A stretch of DNA of 5,709 nucleotides from an uncultured bacterium (GTDB taxonomy: Bacteria; Bacillota; Clostridia; Lachnospirales; Lachnospiraceae), in NCBI GenBank assembly GCA_946061355.1, contig CAMGRE010000149.1:1-5709 (forward strand), in the 5' to 3' direction. Position numbers and translations under genes: made by a program. The notes below the pieces were generated by a model. The model was not told the origin of the DNA, did no database searches, and saw only the letters and a list, made by a program, of their open reading frames with translations. Positions 1 through 5,611 of the stretch are shown here, one piece after another (the first letter of the stretch is position 1; each line of letters opens with the position of its first letter).

Positions 1-82
1 GTGCAGGACCAACCGGCGGTGCTGGTGTAGCTTTACCAGCAGGGATCTGTAACTTGATGTATCCTTCTACTTTCTTTGCCAT
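1..82 (-). CDS. rplK: 50S ribosomal protein L11, N-terminal 27 residues (cut by window edge)
   Basis: L11 is part of the GTPase-associated centre of the large ribosomal subunit, where it binds 23S rRNA. The visible 27 residues begin MAKKVEGYIKLQIPAGKATP and continue with PPVGPA, the strongly conserved L11 N-terminus whose proline-rich stretch follows the first beta strand. The start is fixed by a near-perfect ribosome binding site, AGGAGGTG on the minus strand at 88-95, five bases before the ATG at 80-82. It lies 156 bases downstream of nusG, the usual bacterial order, and is probably followed by rplA outside the window. Only the 5' end is seen, so integrity of the rest cannot be judged. Identification is very secure. 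Confidence 0.97.
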   Translation of the reverse strand, partial: MAKKVEGYIKLQIPAGKATPAPPVGPA

Positions 83-100
83 TTTGGCACCTCCTATATT

Positions 101-151
101 GTGGTAGTGGCGGGATCAGACCGAATCCTCCTCTCGGGCTGCCCCTCCCAC
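101..151 (-). promoter_or_regulatory. Candidate L1-binding leader element upstream of rplK
   Basis: On the minus strand this stretch begins GTGGGAGGGG and ends CCACTACCAC, five bases before the rplK ribosome binding site. GTGG can pair with the terminal CCAC, leaving a GAG/ACTA-type asymmetric internal loop above the stem. From memory, the L1 site in 23S rRNA has the same layout, GGTGGGAG on one side and TACCACC on the other, and the L1 protein is known to repress the L11-L1 genes by binding a leader mimic of its rRNA site. The match is by eye and the inner pairing is uncertain. The rest of the nusG-rplK gap (83-238) holds a short TGTGAC/GTCACA hairpin (157-172) and a small GGGAA/TTCCC hairpin (206-217). 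Neither looks like a strong terminator, so read-through from nusG is likely. Confidence 0.5.
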
Positions 152-238
152 GCGGCTGTGACCGATGTCACAATCGCACGACGCGCTCACGCGCATTTAT
201 CCAAAGGGAAACTTCCCATTTGAATCAAAATCTTCCTA

Positions 239-757
239 TCAGACCATCTTGCGGATCTCCGCAAAACTGATCTCAACAGGCGTCTCTCTGCCGAACAGTT
301 CCACATTGATCGTGGCTGTCTGCTTGCCAAAGTCCATTCTCTGGACAACGCCCACCGTATCCTTCCATACTCCGGCAACAACAGCAATCGTATCGCCTTC
401 TTTAAAGTCTACGGAAATATTCTCAGTCTTAATGCCAAGCGGGCGCATCTCCATCTCTGTGAGCGGCACCGGCTTACTTCCCGGTCCCACAAAGCCTGTC
501 ACGCCTCTGGTATTCCTCACAACATACCAGGTATCGTCGTTCATCACCATATTGATCAGCACATATCCGGGAAACATCTTCTTCTGAACTGTCTTTCTGG
601 CGCCATTCTTCACTTCCACCACATCCTGCAGCGGAACTCTCACTTCCAGAATCTCTTCCTCCAGGTGTCTGTTCTCGATTGTCTTCTCAATATTGGCTTT
701 TACTTTATTCTCATATCCCGAATAAGTATGCACTACATACCAGTTTGCTTCTGCCAT
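239..757 (-). CDS. nusG: Transcription termination/antitermination factor NusG
   Basis: NusG is a cytoplasmic factor that binds RNA polymerase across the clamp, alters pausing and elongation, and links polymerase to Rho or the ribosome. The 172-residue product has the normal length. The NGN domain covers about residues 1-105, with WYVVHTYSGYENKV at 6-19 and the conserved FPGYVLINM at 62-70. The KOW domain runs from about 118 to the end, with FKEGD and the diagnostic FGRETPVEISF at 155-165. The usual GPF turn of the KOW domain reads GVW (129-131), which I take as family variation. ATG at 755-757 is preceded by a GAGG-containing site. It follows secE by 14 bases and shares its operon. No frame damage is seen. 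Confidence 0.98.
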   Translation of the reverse strand: MAEANWYVVHTYSGYENKVKANIEKTIENRHLEEEILEVRVPLQDVVEVKNGARKTVQKKMFPGYVLINMVMNDDTWYVVRNTRGVTGFVGPGSKPVPLTEMEMRPLGIKTENISVDFKEGDTIAVVAGVWKDTVGVVQRMDFGKQTATINVELFGRETPVEISFAEIRKMV

Positions 758-771
758 ATGTTTACCTCACT

Positions 772-978
772 CTACATTGTCAGGAAGTTAATACCATACT
801 GGAATACCAGATCCAGTAAAGCAATCACAACTCCGAGAACCACGGAAACACAGATGACTGCAACTGACTGTTTGAAAAGCTGCGCTTTGTCAGGCCATGA
901 AATCTTTTTAAATTCAGACTGAACTCCCTTGAAGAAGCTGGACTTCGCCGTCTTCTCCGTTTTGTTTGAATCTCCCAT
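772..978 (-). CDS. secE: Preprotein translocase subunit SecE
   Basis: SecE is the small membrane subunit that clamps SecY in the SecYEG protein-export channel. The 68-residue product is the short single-span form usual in Gram-positive bacteria. Residues 1-20 are polar and lysine-rich. The conserved amphipathic segment EFKKISWPDKAQL (22-34) carries the WP signature and lies along the membrane surface. One hydrophobic helix spans about 38-62 (VAVICVSVVLGVVIALLDL within it). The ATG at 976-978 follows an AGGAAAG-type ribosome binding site. It sits between rpmG (28 bases upstream) and nusG (14 bases downstream), the classical order, and so is probably transcribed with both. Confidence 0.96.
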   Translation of the reverse strand: MGDSNKTEKTAKSSFFKGVQSEFKKISWPDKAQLFKQSVAVICVSVVLGVVIALLDLVFQYGINFLTM

Positions 979-1006
979 CTGCTTTCTTTCCTTTCACAAA
1001 TGCCAA

Positions 1007-1156
1007 TTATTTCGTCTCTTTGTGTAATGTGTGAGTCTTGCAGAATCTGCAATATTTCTTAGTCTCCATCCTGTCCGGATGTGTCTTCTTATCCTTTGTC
1101 ATGTTGTAGTTACGCTGCTTGCACTCTGTACATGCCAATGTAATCCTTGTACGCAT
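1007..1156 (-). CDS. rpmG: 50S ribosomal protein L33, zinc-ribbon form
   Basis: L33 is a small protein of the large ribosomal subunit near the E site. Translating the minus strand from ATG at 1154-1156 gives 49 residues beginning MRTRITLACTECKQRNYNMT and ending HTLHKETK before TAA. Two CxxC pairs, CTEC (9-12) and CRFC (36-39), mark the zinc-binding (C+) version; many bacteria also carry a zinc-free paralogue used during zinc starvation. A perfect-looking GGAGGTGG site at 1164-1171 lies seven bases upstream and decides the start. It is the first gene of the rpmG-secE-nusG-rplK run, downstream of the promoter at 1267-1295. It is complete, with length typical for the family. Confidence 0.97.
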   Translation of the reverse strand: MRTRITLACTECKQRNYNMTKDKKTHPDRMETKKYCRFCKTHTLHKETK

Positions 1157-1266
1157 ATTATTTCCACCTCCACGCGCTTACTTTTCTCTTTATTCACTCA
1201 TTAAGTCTTCTGCAATATGCAAATTTTAAGCATAAAAAAAAGACCTAAATCCCATCTCGCTTAACT

Positions 1267-1295
1267 ACTATATCACACGGGGTATCCTTCGTCAA
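1267..1295 (-). promoter_or_regulatory. Predicted sigma-A-type promoter for rpmG-secE-nusG
   Basis: On the minus strand, TTGACG (1290-1295) and TATAGT (1267-1272) are separated by 17 bases, close to the consensus for the housekeeping sigma factor. Transcription would begin near 1260, giving a leader of about 100 bases before rpmG. That leader contains a run of eight T (1234-1241) directly after a weak 4-5 bp stem (AGAT/GTCT, 1241-1257). This may act as a pause or leaky attenuator, but the stem is too weak to call a terminator. No experimental start site is available. Confidence 0.7.
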
Positions 1296-1347
1296 TCATT
1301 TTTTCACAAACATCCCCATTTTTACGCGTCTTTTGGCTGTTTTTCTA

Positions 1348-1376
1348 TTGCAAATTCCCTTTTTGAGTGCTATGAT
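1348..1376 (+). promoter_or_regulatory. Predicted sigma-A-type promoter for the FliD-like gene
   Basis: TTGCAA (1348-1353) and TATGAT (1371-1376) are separated by exactly 17 bases on the plus strand. Transcription would begin near 1383, leaving about 135 bases of leader before the ATG at 1518. This promoter is divergent from the rpmG promoter, with about 50 bases between the two -35 elements. A convincing flagellar sigma-28 box is not seen, which matters given the gene's resemblance to a flagellar protein. Confidence 0.6.
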
Positions 1377-1414
1377 TGATATATAAAAGTAGGTTTTTAT
1401 GCCCATATGCACAT

Positions 1415-1455
1415 TTCTGCGATATTCTTTCCTTATATATAGTGTTATCGCAGAA
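1415..1455 (+). repeat. 10-bp perfect inverted repeat in the leader of the FliD-like gene
   Basis: TTCTGCGATA (1415-1424) and TATCGCAGAA (1446-1455) are exact reverse complements separated by 21 AT-rich bases. In RNA they would form a stable stem-loop about 60 bases upstream of the start codon. In DNA they could be an operator for a dimeric regulator. No T-run follows the second arm, so a terminator is unlikely. Confidence 0.75.
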
Positions 1456-1517
1456 CACGGGAAAAAGGATTTTTCTTTCGTGCATATCATTTCAAGGAAG
1501 AAAGGAGGGGCAGTCTT

Positions 1518-2825
1518 ATGGCAAATATGATGGCATTGAACAGTGTCTACAATCATTATCTGACCACGTATTCGCGCGGCACCGTGTCCAAGTACGATGC
1601 GCATAAGAAGAGCGAACTGCGCGGTATCTATAATTCCATTGTCAAGATGAATAAGGAAGCTCCTCTGTATCTGTTGAATGTTGACAGATCTTCCCAGGCG
1701 TTTGCTGTGGATCTCAAAGAAGGCGCAAGAGAACTGCATCACACGATCGCCTCTCTGGGCGGGCTTGAGGATGACGAGCTCCTCAATAAAAAGGTGGCAT
1801 CATCCAGCAACGAGAACATCGTCAGTGCACAGTATATCGGTTCTGCGGAAGACAACGCCGCAGTTCCTTCCTATGAGATAGAGGTCAAAGCGCTTGCTTC
1901 GCCCCAGGTCAACCACGGAGCTTTCCTGCCGGCGGATGAGATGAAGCTGCCCGCAGATACATACTCCTTTGACATCAATATCAATAACATGAGTTATGAA
2001 TTTCAATATAATATTACGGAAAATGATACGAACCGCAGCGTTCAGGAGAAGCTTTCGCGTCTGATCAACCGTGCTGGCATCGGTATGGAAGCTTCTGTCG
2101 TGGAATCCGAGGACGGCACACAGACAGCTTTGCGTCTCTCCTCAACTGCAACCGGCACCGTCGGCGGGCGAGATCACATTTTCTCCGTTTCGGATCACCG
2201 TTCCAGCAAAGCTTCCGGTTCTGTCGATTATCTCGGCATCGGCAAGATCACGAGGCCCCCTGCCAACGCTGAATTTGTCATCAACGGCATGGAAAGGAGT
2301 GCTTACTCCAATCACTTCACGCTGGAGAAAACATATGAGCTCAATCTGAACGGTATCAGTCCCACAGAGGGTGAAACCGCAACGATCAGCCTGAAAAACG
2401 ACATTGAATCTCTCGGCGAGAATATCAACCAGCTTGTGAACGGCTATAATTCTTTTATCAAGACTGCCGGGAACAATGGAACCGACCAGACAAAGGGATC
2501 CAGTCTGATCGATGAGATGCGCCGCCTCTCCTATGCATACAGGGACGGTCTCAGCCGGATCGGAATGGAATTACAGGATGACGGCACGATCACAGTAGAT
2601 AAATCTGTCTGCAACGAAGCCTTTGAAAACGGAGATATTCGCGAGCCGATGTCTTATGTGAAGGATTTTGCCAATTCCCTGATGCGCAAGACCAGCCAGA
2701 TTTCCATCAATCCTATGCAATACGTCAACAAGACGATCGTGGCATACAAGAATCCCGGCCGGAACTTCGCAACACCGTACATCACCAGCGCTTACAGCGG
2801 GATGATGTTCAACAGTTATTGCTGA
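1518..2825 (+). CDS. FliD-like (flagellar filament cap-related) protein, divergent and orphan
   Basis: This 435-residue protein resembles FliD, the secreted protein that caps flagellar filaments and aids flagellin assembly, but it is atypical. Residues about 95-130 resemble the end of the FliD N-terminal region (SSSNENIVSA, then SYEIEVKALASPQ). Residues about 150-197 look like a flagellin hook IN motif (SFDININNMSYEFQY onward). Residues 251-317 match the start of the FliD C-terminal domain (AEFVINGMERSAYSN, then LVNGYNSFI). The usual FliD opening motif resembling SGLDT is absent, as is the glutamine-rich C-terminal coil. The tail instead reads AYSGMMFNSYC with a terminal cysteine. I see no signal peptide; FliD itself leaves by the flagellar export system. 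AAGGAGGGG lies seven bases before ATG 1518. No flagellar neighbours are in the window, so a role outside motility is possible. Coding status is secure; function is not. Confidence 0.85.
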   Translation: MANMMALNSVYNHYLTTYSRGTVSKYDAHKKSELRGIYNSIVKMNKEAPLYLLNVDRSSQAFAVDLKEGARELHHTIASLGGLEDDELLNKKVASSSNENIVSAQYIGSAEDNAAVPSYEIEVKALASPQVNHGAFLPADEMKLPADTYSFDININNMSYEFQYNITENDTNRSVQEKLSRLINRAGIGMEASVVESEDGTQTALRLSSTATGTVGGRDHIFSVSDHRSSKASGSVDYLGIGKITRPPANAEFVINGMERSAYSNHFTLEKTYELNLNGISPTEGETATISLKNDIESLGENINQLVNGYNSFIKTAGNNGTDQTKGSSLIDEMRRLSYAYRDGLSRIGMELQDDGTITVDKSVCNEAFENGDIREPMSYVKDFANSLMRKTSQISINPMQYVNKTIVAYKNPGRNFATPYITSAYSGMMFNSYC

Positions 2826-2841
2826 GTAATTAGAGTAACAG

Positions 2842-2872
2842 AGACCGTTGCTTGATGCAGCGGTCTTTTTTT
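2842..2872 (+). terminator. Intrinsic terminator of the FliD-like gene
   Basis: A ten-pair stem (AGACCGTTGC with GCAGCGGTCT, one G-T wobble) closes a TTGAT loop and is followed directly by a T-run to 2872. It begins 16 bases after the TGA stop. This is a textbook factor-independent terminator. Confidence 0.93.
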
Positions 2873-2878
2873 GTCTGC

Positions 2879-2912
2879 AAAAAGAGCCATTGCGTCATCG
2901 CACAATGGCTCT
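2879..2912 (-). terminator. Intrinsic terminator of the carboxyltransferase gene
   Basis: AGAGCCATTG and CAATGGCTCT form a perfect ten-pair stem (arms 2883-2892 and 2903-2912). On the minus strand it is followed by a short T-run (complement of 2879-2883). It lies 14 bases beyond the stop of the minus-strand carboxyltransferase and only six bases from the end of the opposing terminator's T-run. Confidence 0.9.
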
Positions 2913-2926
2913 GTGTTATCCTGTTT

Positions 2927-4552
2927 TTACAGCGGAATATTTCCGTGTTTTTTCTTCGGATTGGTAACTTTCTTGCCCTCAAGGCCGCGCAGACCTTTGA
3001 GAATGCAGAGTCTGGTCTCCTCCGGCTTGATCACTTCATTTACGTATCCTCTCGCCGCTGCCACATAAGGATTCAGGAATCTGTCCTCGTACTCCTTCTT
3101 GCACTGCTCGCGCATTGCTTCCGGATCCTCGGCGTTCTTGATCTTTTTCTTGAATGCGATATTGACAGCGCCGTCCGCTCCCATAACCGCGATCTCAGCG
3201 ATCGGCCATGCATATACCAGATCGGCTCCCATCTCCTTGGAGTTCATAGCGATATAAGCGCCGCCGTATGCCTTTCTCATGATCACCGTGATCTTCGGAA
3301 CCGTCGCTTCGGAATAAGCGTACAGCACTTTGGCTCCATGCCTGATGATTCCGTTATGCTCCTGCGCCGTGCCCGGAAGGAATGCCGGCACGTCCACAAG
3401 CGTTACCAGCGGAATATTAAAGCAGTCGCAGAACCGGATAAATCTTGCCATCTTGTCAGAAGCATGATAATCCAGTGAACCGCCCATGCAGTTCGCCTGG
3501 TTTGCCACGAATCCCACACTGCGACCTTCCATACGGCCCCATCCCACGACGACATTTTGTGCAAATTCCTTCTGTACCTCAAAGAAACTGCCGTTGTCTA
3601 CGATGCAGTCGATCACTTCCTTCACATCATAAGGATGTCTGGAATTGTCCGGAACGATATCCTTGAGTTTTGCACACTGGTCATCCGATTTCTCCAGGAA
3701 AGTCTTGCCCAGATTACCGACACGGTTCAGCATTTTATTCACTGCGAACAGCAGGGACTGCTTCTCCTTGATTGACTTGATCACCGGAGGCTTCTCCTCA
3801 TTGTTGCTGGGCAGATAGGATAACAGCTTCCGTACGCCCATCAGACATTCGCCCTCGGTATCATAAGTAAAGTGGGAAACACCGCTCTTCTTGGCATGCA
3901 CATCCGCACCGCCAAGTTCCTCCACGGAAACTTCCTCATTGATTACCGTCTTCACCACATTCGGTCCTGTGATAAACATCTTGGAGATGTCGCGAACCAT
4001 GAAAATATAGTCGCAGATCGCGGGCGCATAGCAGGCACCGCCGGAACAGGGTCCTAAGATCACCGCGATCTGAGGAATCACGCCCGATGCCTTGGTATGG
4101 CGCAGGAACATTCCACTGTAGCCGCTCAGAGAGGAGATTCCCTCCTGAATCCTGGCTCCGCCACTGTCATTGATACAGATCAGAGGCGCCTTCATCTCCA
4201 TCGCCATGTCCATGATCCGGCAGATCTTGAAGGAATGATACTCGCCGAGCGTACCGCCGATCACGGTAAAATCCTCACTCGACACAAACACAAGTCGTCC
4301 GTCGATCTCTCCGTAGCCCGTAACCACACCATCGCCCGGTACACGCTTCTTATCCAGATCAAAGTCATCGATCCTGGACTCGATGAAATTGTCTACCTCC
4401 ACAAAAGTTCCCTTATCCAACAGCACTTCGATTCTCTCACGGGCAGTCATCTTCCCGCTGCTGTGCTGCTTGTCGATCATCGCCTGACCGCCGCCCTGCA
4501 ACGCTTTCTCTCTTCTTTTGTCTAACTCTTTTAATGCCTCATCCCAGCTCAT
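2927..4552 (-). CDS. mmdA: Acyl-CoA carboxyltransferase, MmdA/PccB type (probable methylmalonyl-CoA decarboxylase alpha subunit)
   Basis: This subunit moves a carboxyl group between an acyl-CoA and biotin on a carrier protein. In methylmalonyl-CoA decarboxylase it works with a membrane sodium-pumping beta subunit; related proteins serve propionyl- or acetyl-CoA carboxylases. Visible hallmarks are QHSSGKMTARERIE (29-42), SGGARIQEG (130-138), the oxyanion loop GPCSGGACY (167-175), the second-half partners VDVPAFLPG (386-394) and RKAYGGAYIA (426-435), and the terminal KKHGNIPL. I chose ATG 4550-4552 (541 residues) because AAAGGA lies seven bases upstream. An in-frame ATG at 4568-4570 (547 residues) lacks a ribosome binding site. 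The linker between domains (about 250-300) seems some 25 residues longer than in Veillonella MmdA as I remember it. No biotin carrier, beta subunit or biotin carboxylase is adjacent, so the exact substrate is inferred. Confidence 0.93.
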   Translation of the reverse strand: MSWDEALKELDKRREKALQGGGQAMIDKQHSSGKMTARERIEVLLDKGTFVEVDNFIESRIDDFDLDKKRVPGDGVVTGYGEIDGRLVFVSSEDFTVIGGTLGEYHSFKICRIMDMAMEMKAPLICINDSGGARIQEGISSLSGYSGMFLRHTKASGVIPQIAVILGPCSGGACYAPAICDYIFMVRDISKMFITGPNVVKTVINEEVSVEELGGADVHAKKSGVSHFTYDTEGECLMGVRKLLSYLPSNNEEKPPVIKSIKEKQSLLFAVNKMLNRVGNLGKTFLEKSDDQCAKLKDIVPDNSRHPYDVKEVIDCIVDNGSFFEVQKEFAQNVVVGWGRMEGRSVGFVANQANCMGGSLDYHASDKMARFIRFCDCFNIPLVTLVDVPAFLPGTAQEHNGIIRHGAKVLYAYSEATVPKITVIMRKAYGGAYIAMNSKEMGADLVYAWPIAEIAVMGADGAVNIAFKKKIKNAEDPEAMREQCKKEYEDRFLNPYVAAARGYVNEVIKPEETRLCILKGLRGLEGKKVTNPKKKHGNIPL

Positions 4553-4572
4553 GATCATTTCCTTTCTCATTT

Positions 4573-4627
4573 CAACATCGGAATGTTCTGCCGTCCCTGC
4601 ACATACCGTCAGATGTTGGCAGAATAT
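4573..4627 (-). promoter_or_regulatory. Structured mmdA leader with two mutually exclusive hairpins
   Basis: Two inverted repeats interleave in the leader. CAACATC (4573-4579) pairs with GATGTTG (4612-4618). ATGTTCTGCC (4583-4592) pairs with GGCAGAATAT (4618-4627) with one G-U wobble. Because the arms alternate and overlap by one base, both simple hairpins cannot form at once, though a pseudoknot is conceivable. The promoter-proximal arm of the second pair would be transcribed first. The first hairpin ends about seven bases before the predicted ribosome binding site, so switching could affect translation. No known riboswitch class is recognised. Confidence 0.4.
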
Positions 4628-4669
4628 GTTTGCATTTCAAATACTTTGATATTCAAATAATCTTTTACT

Positions 4670-4697
4670 ATTATAGCATGATATGCAAAATGTGCAA
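4670..4697 (-). promoter_or_regulatory. Predicted sigma-A-type promoter for mmdA
   Basis: On the minus strand, TTGCAC (4692-4697) and a perfect TATAAT (4670-4675) are 16 bases apart. Transcription would start near 4663, giving a leader of about 110 bases. With the terminator at 2879-2912 this makes mmdA a single-gene transcript. The transposase remnant begins about 50 bases behind the -35 element. Confidence 0.7.
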
Positions 4698-4742
4698 GAG
4701 GAAGTTTGTGTTGTTGCAAAAAAGATACAATCCTATTTTTGT

Positions 4743-5486
4743 TCGGGCGAGGTTTTAAGAGGTCTAGAAGGAACGTGACTCAGATGTCGTCAAAAAAATC
4801 CACTTAAAAGGAAATGAAAAACCGTTTTTTCTTATTTCACTTATTGAACATAAGTCACGGGTGGATTATAATGTAATCATGCAGCTGCTGCGTTATATGG
4901 TCTTCATCTGGATCGACTATGAGCGTGAGATGAAGAAGCAGACAGGGAATAAAGACATTGCCAGAACAGCTATACCAAAAGTGAACTGATTGAGAAGCAG
5001 GATGAACTGTCTCTTGTAATGCTGATCAATAAGCTGCAGGATGCGAGCGAATTTAAAGATCTGTATCTGCCGGAGGATTATCTGAAGGATCTTTCCGAGA
5101 ACACGCCGGATGAAGTATTGGAGATCATCTCTAAGGTCATTACAGTGATGTTGCGGAAACTGAATCTTGAAGAAAACGAAATCCTGGATTTCACAGATCA
5201 GGTGAGGGAAAGAAAGATGGGCGAATTATTTGAGAATTTCAGGGGTTATGATGTGCCTGCTGTCAGAAGGGAATCGGAGGCAAAAGGAGATGCAACTCGG
5301 TTGATTAAACAGGTCTGCATAAAACTCGAAAAAGGCAAAACCATCGAGCAGATTGCAGAGGATCTTGAGGAAAATACGAACACAATCACCCAGATTTGCA
5401 CCGCAATAGAAAAAGCCGGCACTCACGATGCCGCAACAATATATCAGCTTATGAATCCAAAGCAAGAAGATAATGTAAGAGAATAA
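4743..5486 (+). pseudogene. Decayed Rpn-family (PD-(D/E)XK) recombination-promoting nuclease/transposase
   Basis: Rpn-family proteins are PD-(D/E)XK nucleases promoting RecA-independent recombination, often annotated as putative transposases and mostly multicopy. Three pieces in two frames are seen. Piece one (about 4743-4769) reads SGEVLRGLE. Piece two, in the next frame (4768-4989), reads RDSDVVKKIHLKG, then FFLISLIEHKSRVDYN and LLRYMVFIW; its Asp (SDVV) and EHK fit the catalytic D...ExK pattern. It ends at TGA 4987-4989. Piece three, in the first frame again (from about 4962), reads SYTKSELIEKQDELSLVML, continues through a helical region with FTDQVRERKMGELF and ends with KGKTIEQIAEDLEEN. 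Dropping one G near 4770 joins pieces one and two as LEERDSD. Between two and three the family normally has further residues, so an internal deletion near 4945-4962 is likely. The N-terminus is missing. An open stretch from ATG 5019 (155 codons) lacks a clear ribosome binding site. Confidence 0.85.
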
Positions 5487-5529
5487 GGCAGGTTTGGAAA
5501 TGAATCACCTCTTGTCATACTGTTACGCC

Positions 5530-5564
5530 AAAAGAGAGAATGCGGCACACTGCTGCATCCTCTC
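5530..5564 (-). terminator. Probable terminator of glf
   Basis: A long stem (arms 5534-5547 and 5551-5564) has fourteen positions with one A-C mismatch and one G-T wobble, and closes a CAC loop. On the minus strand it is followed by TTTT (complement of 5530-5533). It starts about 48 bases after the glf stop. On the plus strand the stem lacks a T-run, so it serves the minus-strand gene best. The flanking bases between 5487 and 5611 show no gene. Confidence 0.75.
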
Positions 5565-5611
5565 CTATATTCTACTTATATTCTTCGGCTACTCATCAGG
5601 CCACGGTGTAG

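Noticed and set aside
157..172. TGTGAC/GTCACA hairpin as a terminator for nusG
   Set aside because: It has only six pairs and no T-run on the minus strand; it may be part of the rplK leader structure.
367..373. NusG KOW turn reading GVW in place of the usual GPF
   Set aside because: The rest of the KOW domain is intact, and such variation is plausible in this group, so it is not evidence of altered function.
1384..1408. Possible flagellar sigma-28 promoter (TAAA, then GCCCATAT)
   Set aside because: The spacing is 13 rather than about 15 bases and the -10 has a central mismatch. A better housekeeping promoter lies at 1348-1376.
2852..4525. Several long plus-strand open frames opposite the carboxyltransferase gene
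   Set aside because: They lie antisense to a strongly conserved protein, show no recognisable domain or ribosome binding site, and are expected shadows of its codon usage.
4553..4570. Upstream in-frame ATG codons for the carboxyltransferase
   Set aside because: The ATG at 4568-4570 lacks a ribosome binding site. The AAAGGA site lies within the extra codons and is well placed for the ATG at 4550-4552.
5019..5486. A separate 155-residue gene from ATG 5019
   Set aside because: Homology to the Rpn family runs upstream of this ATG in the same frame (from about 4962) and no clear ribosome binding site precedes it, so it is better read as the tail of the pseudogene.
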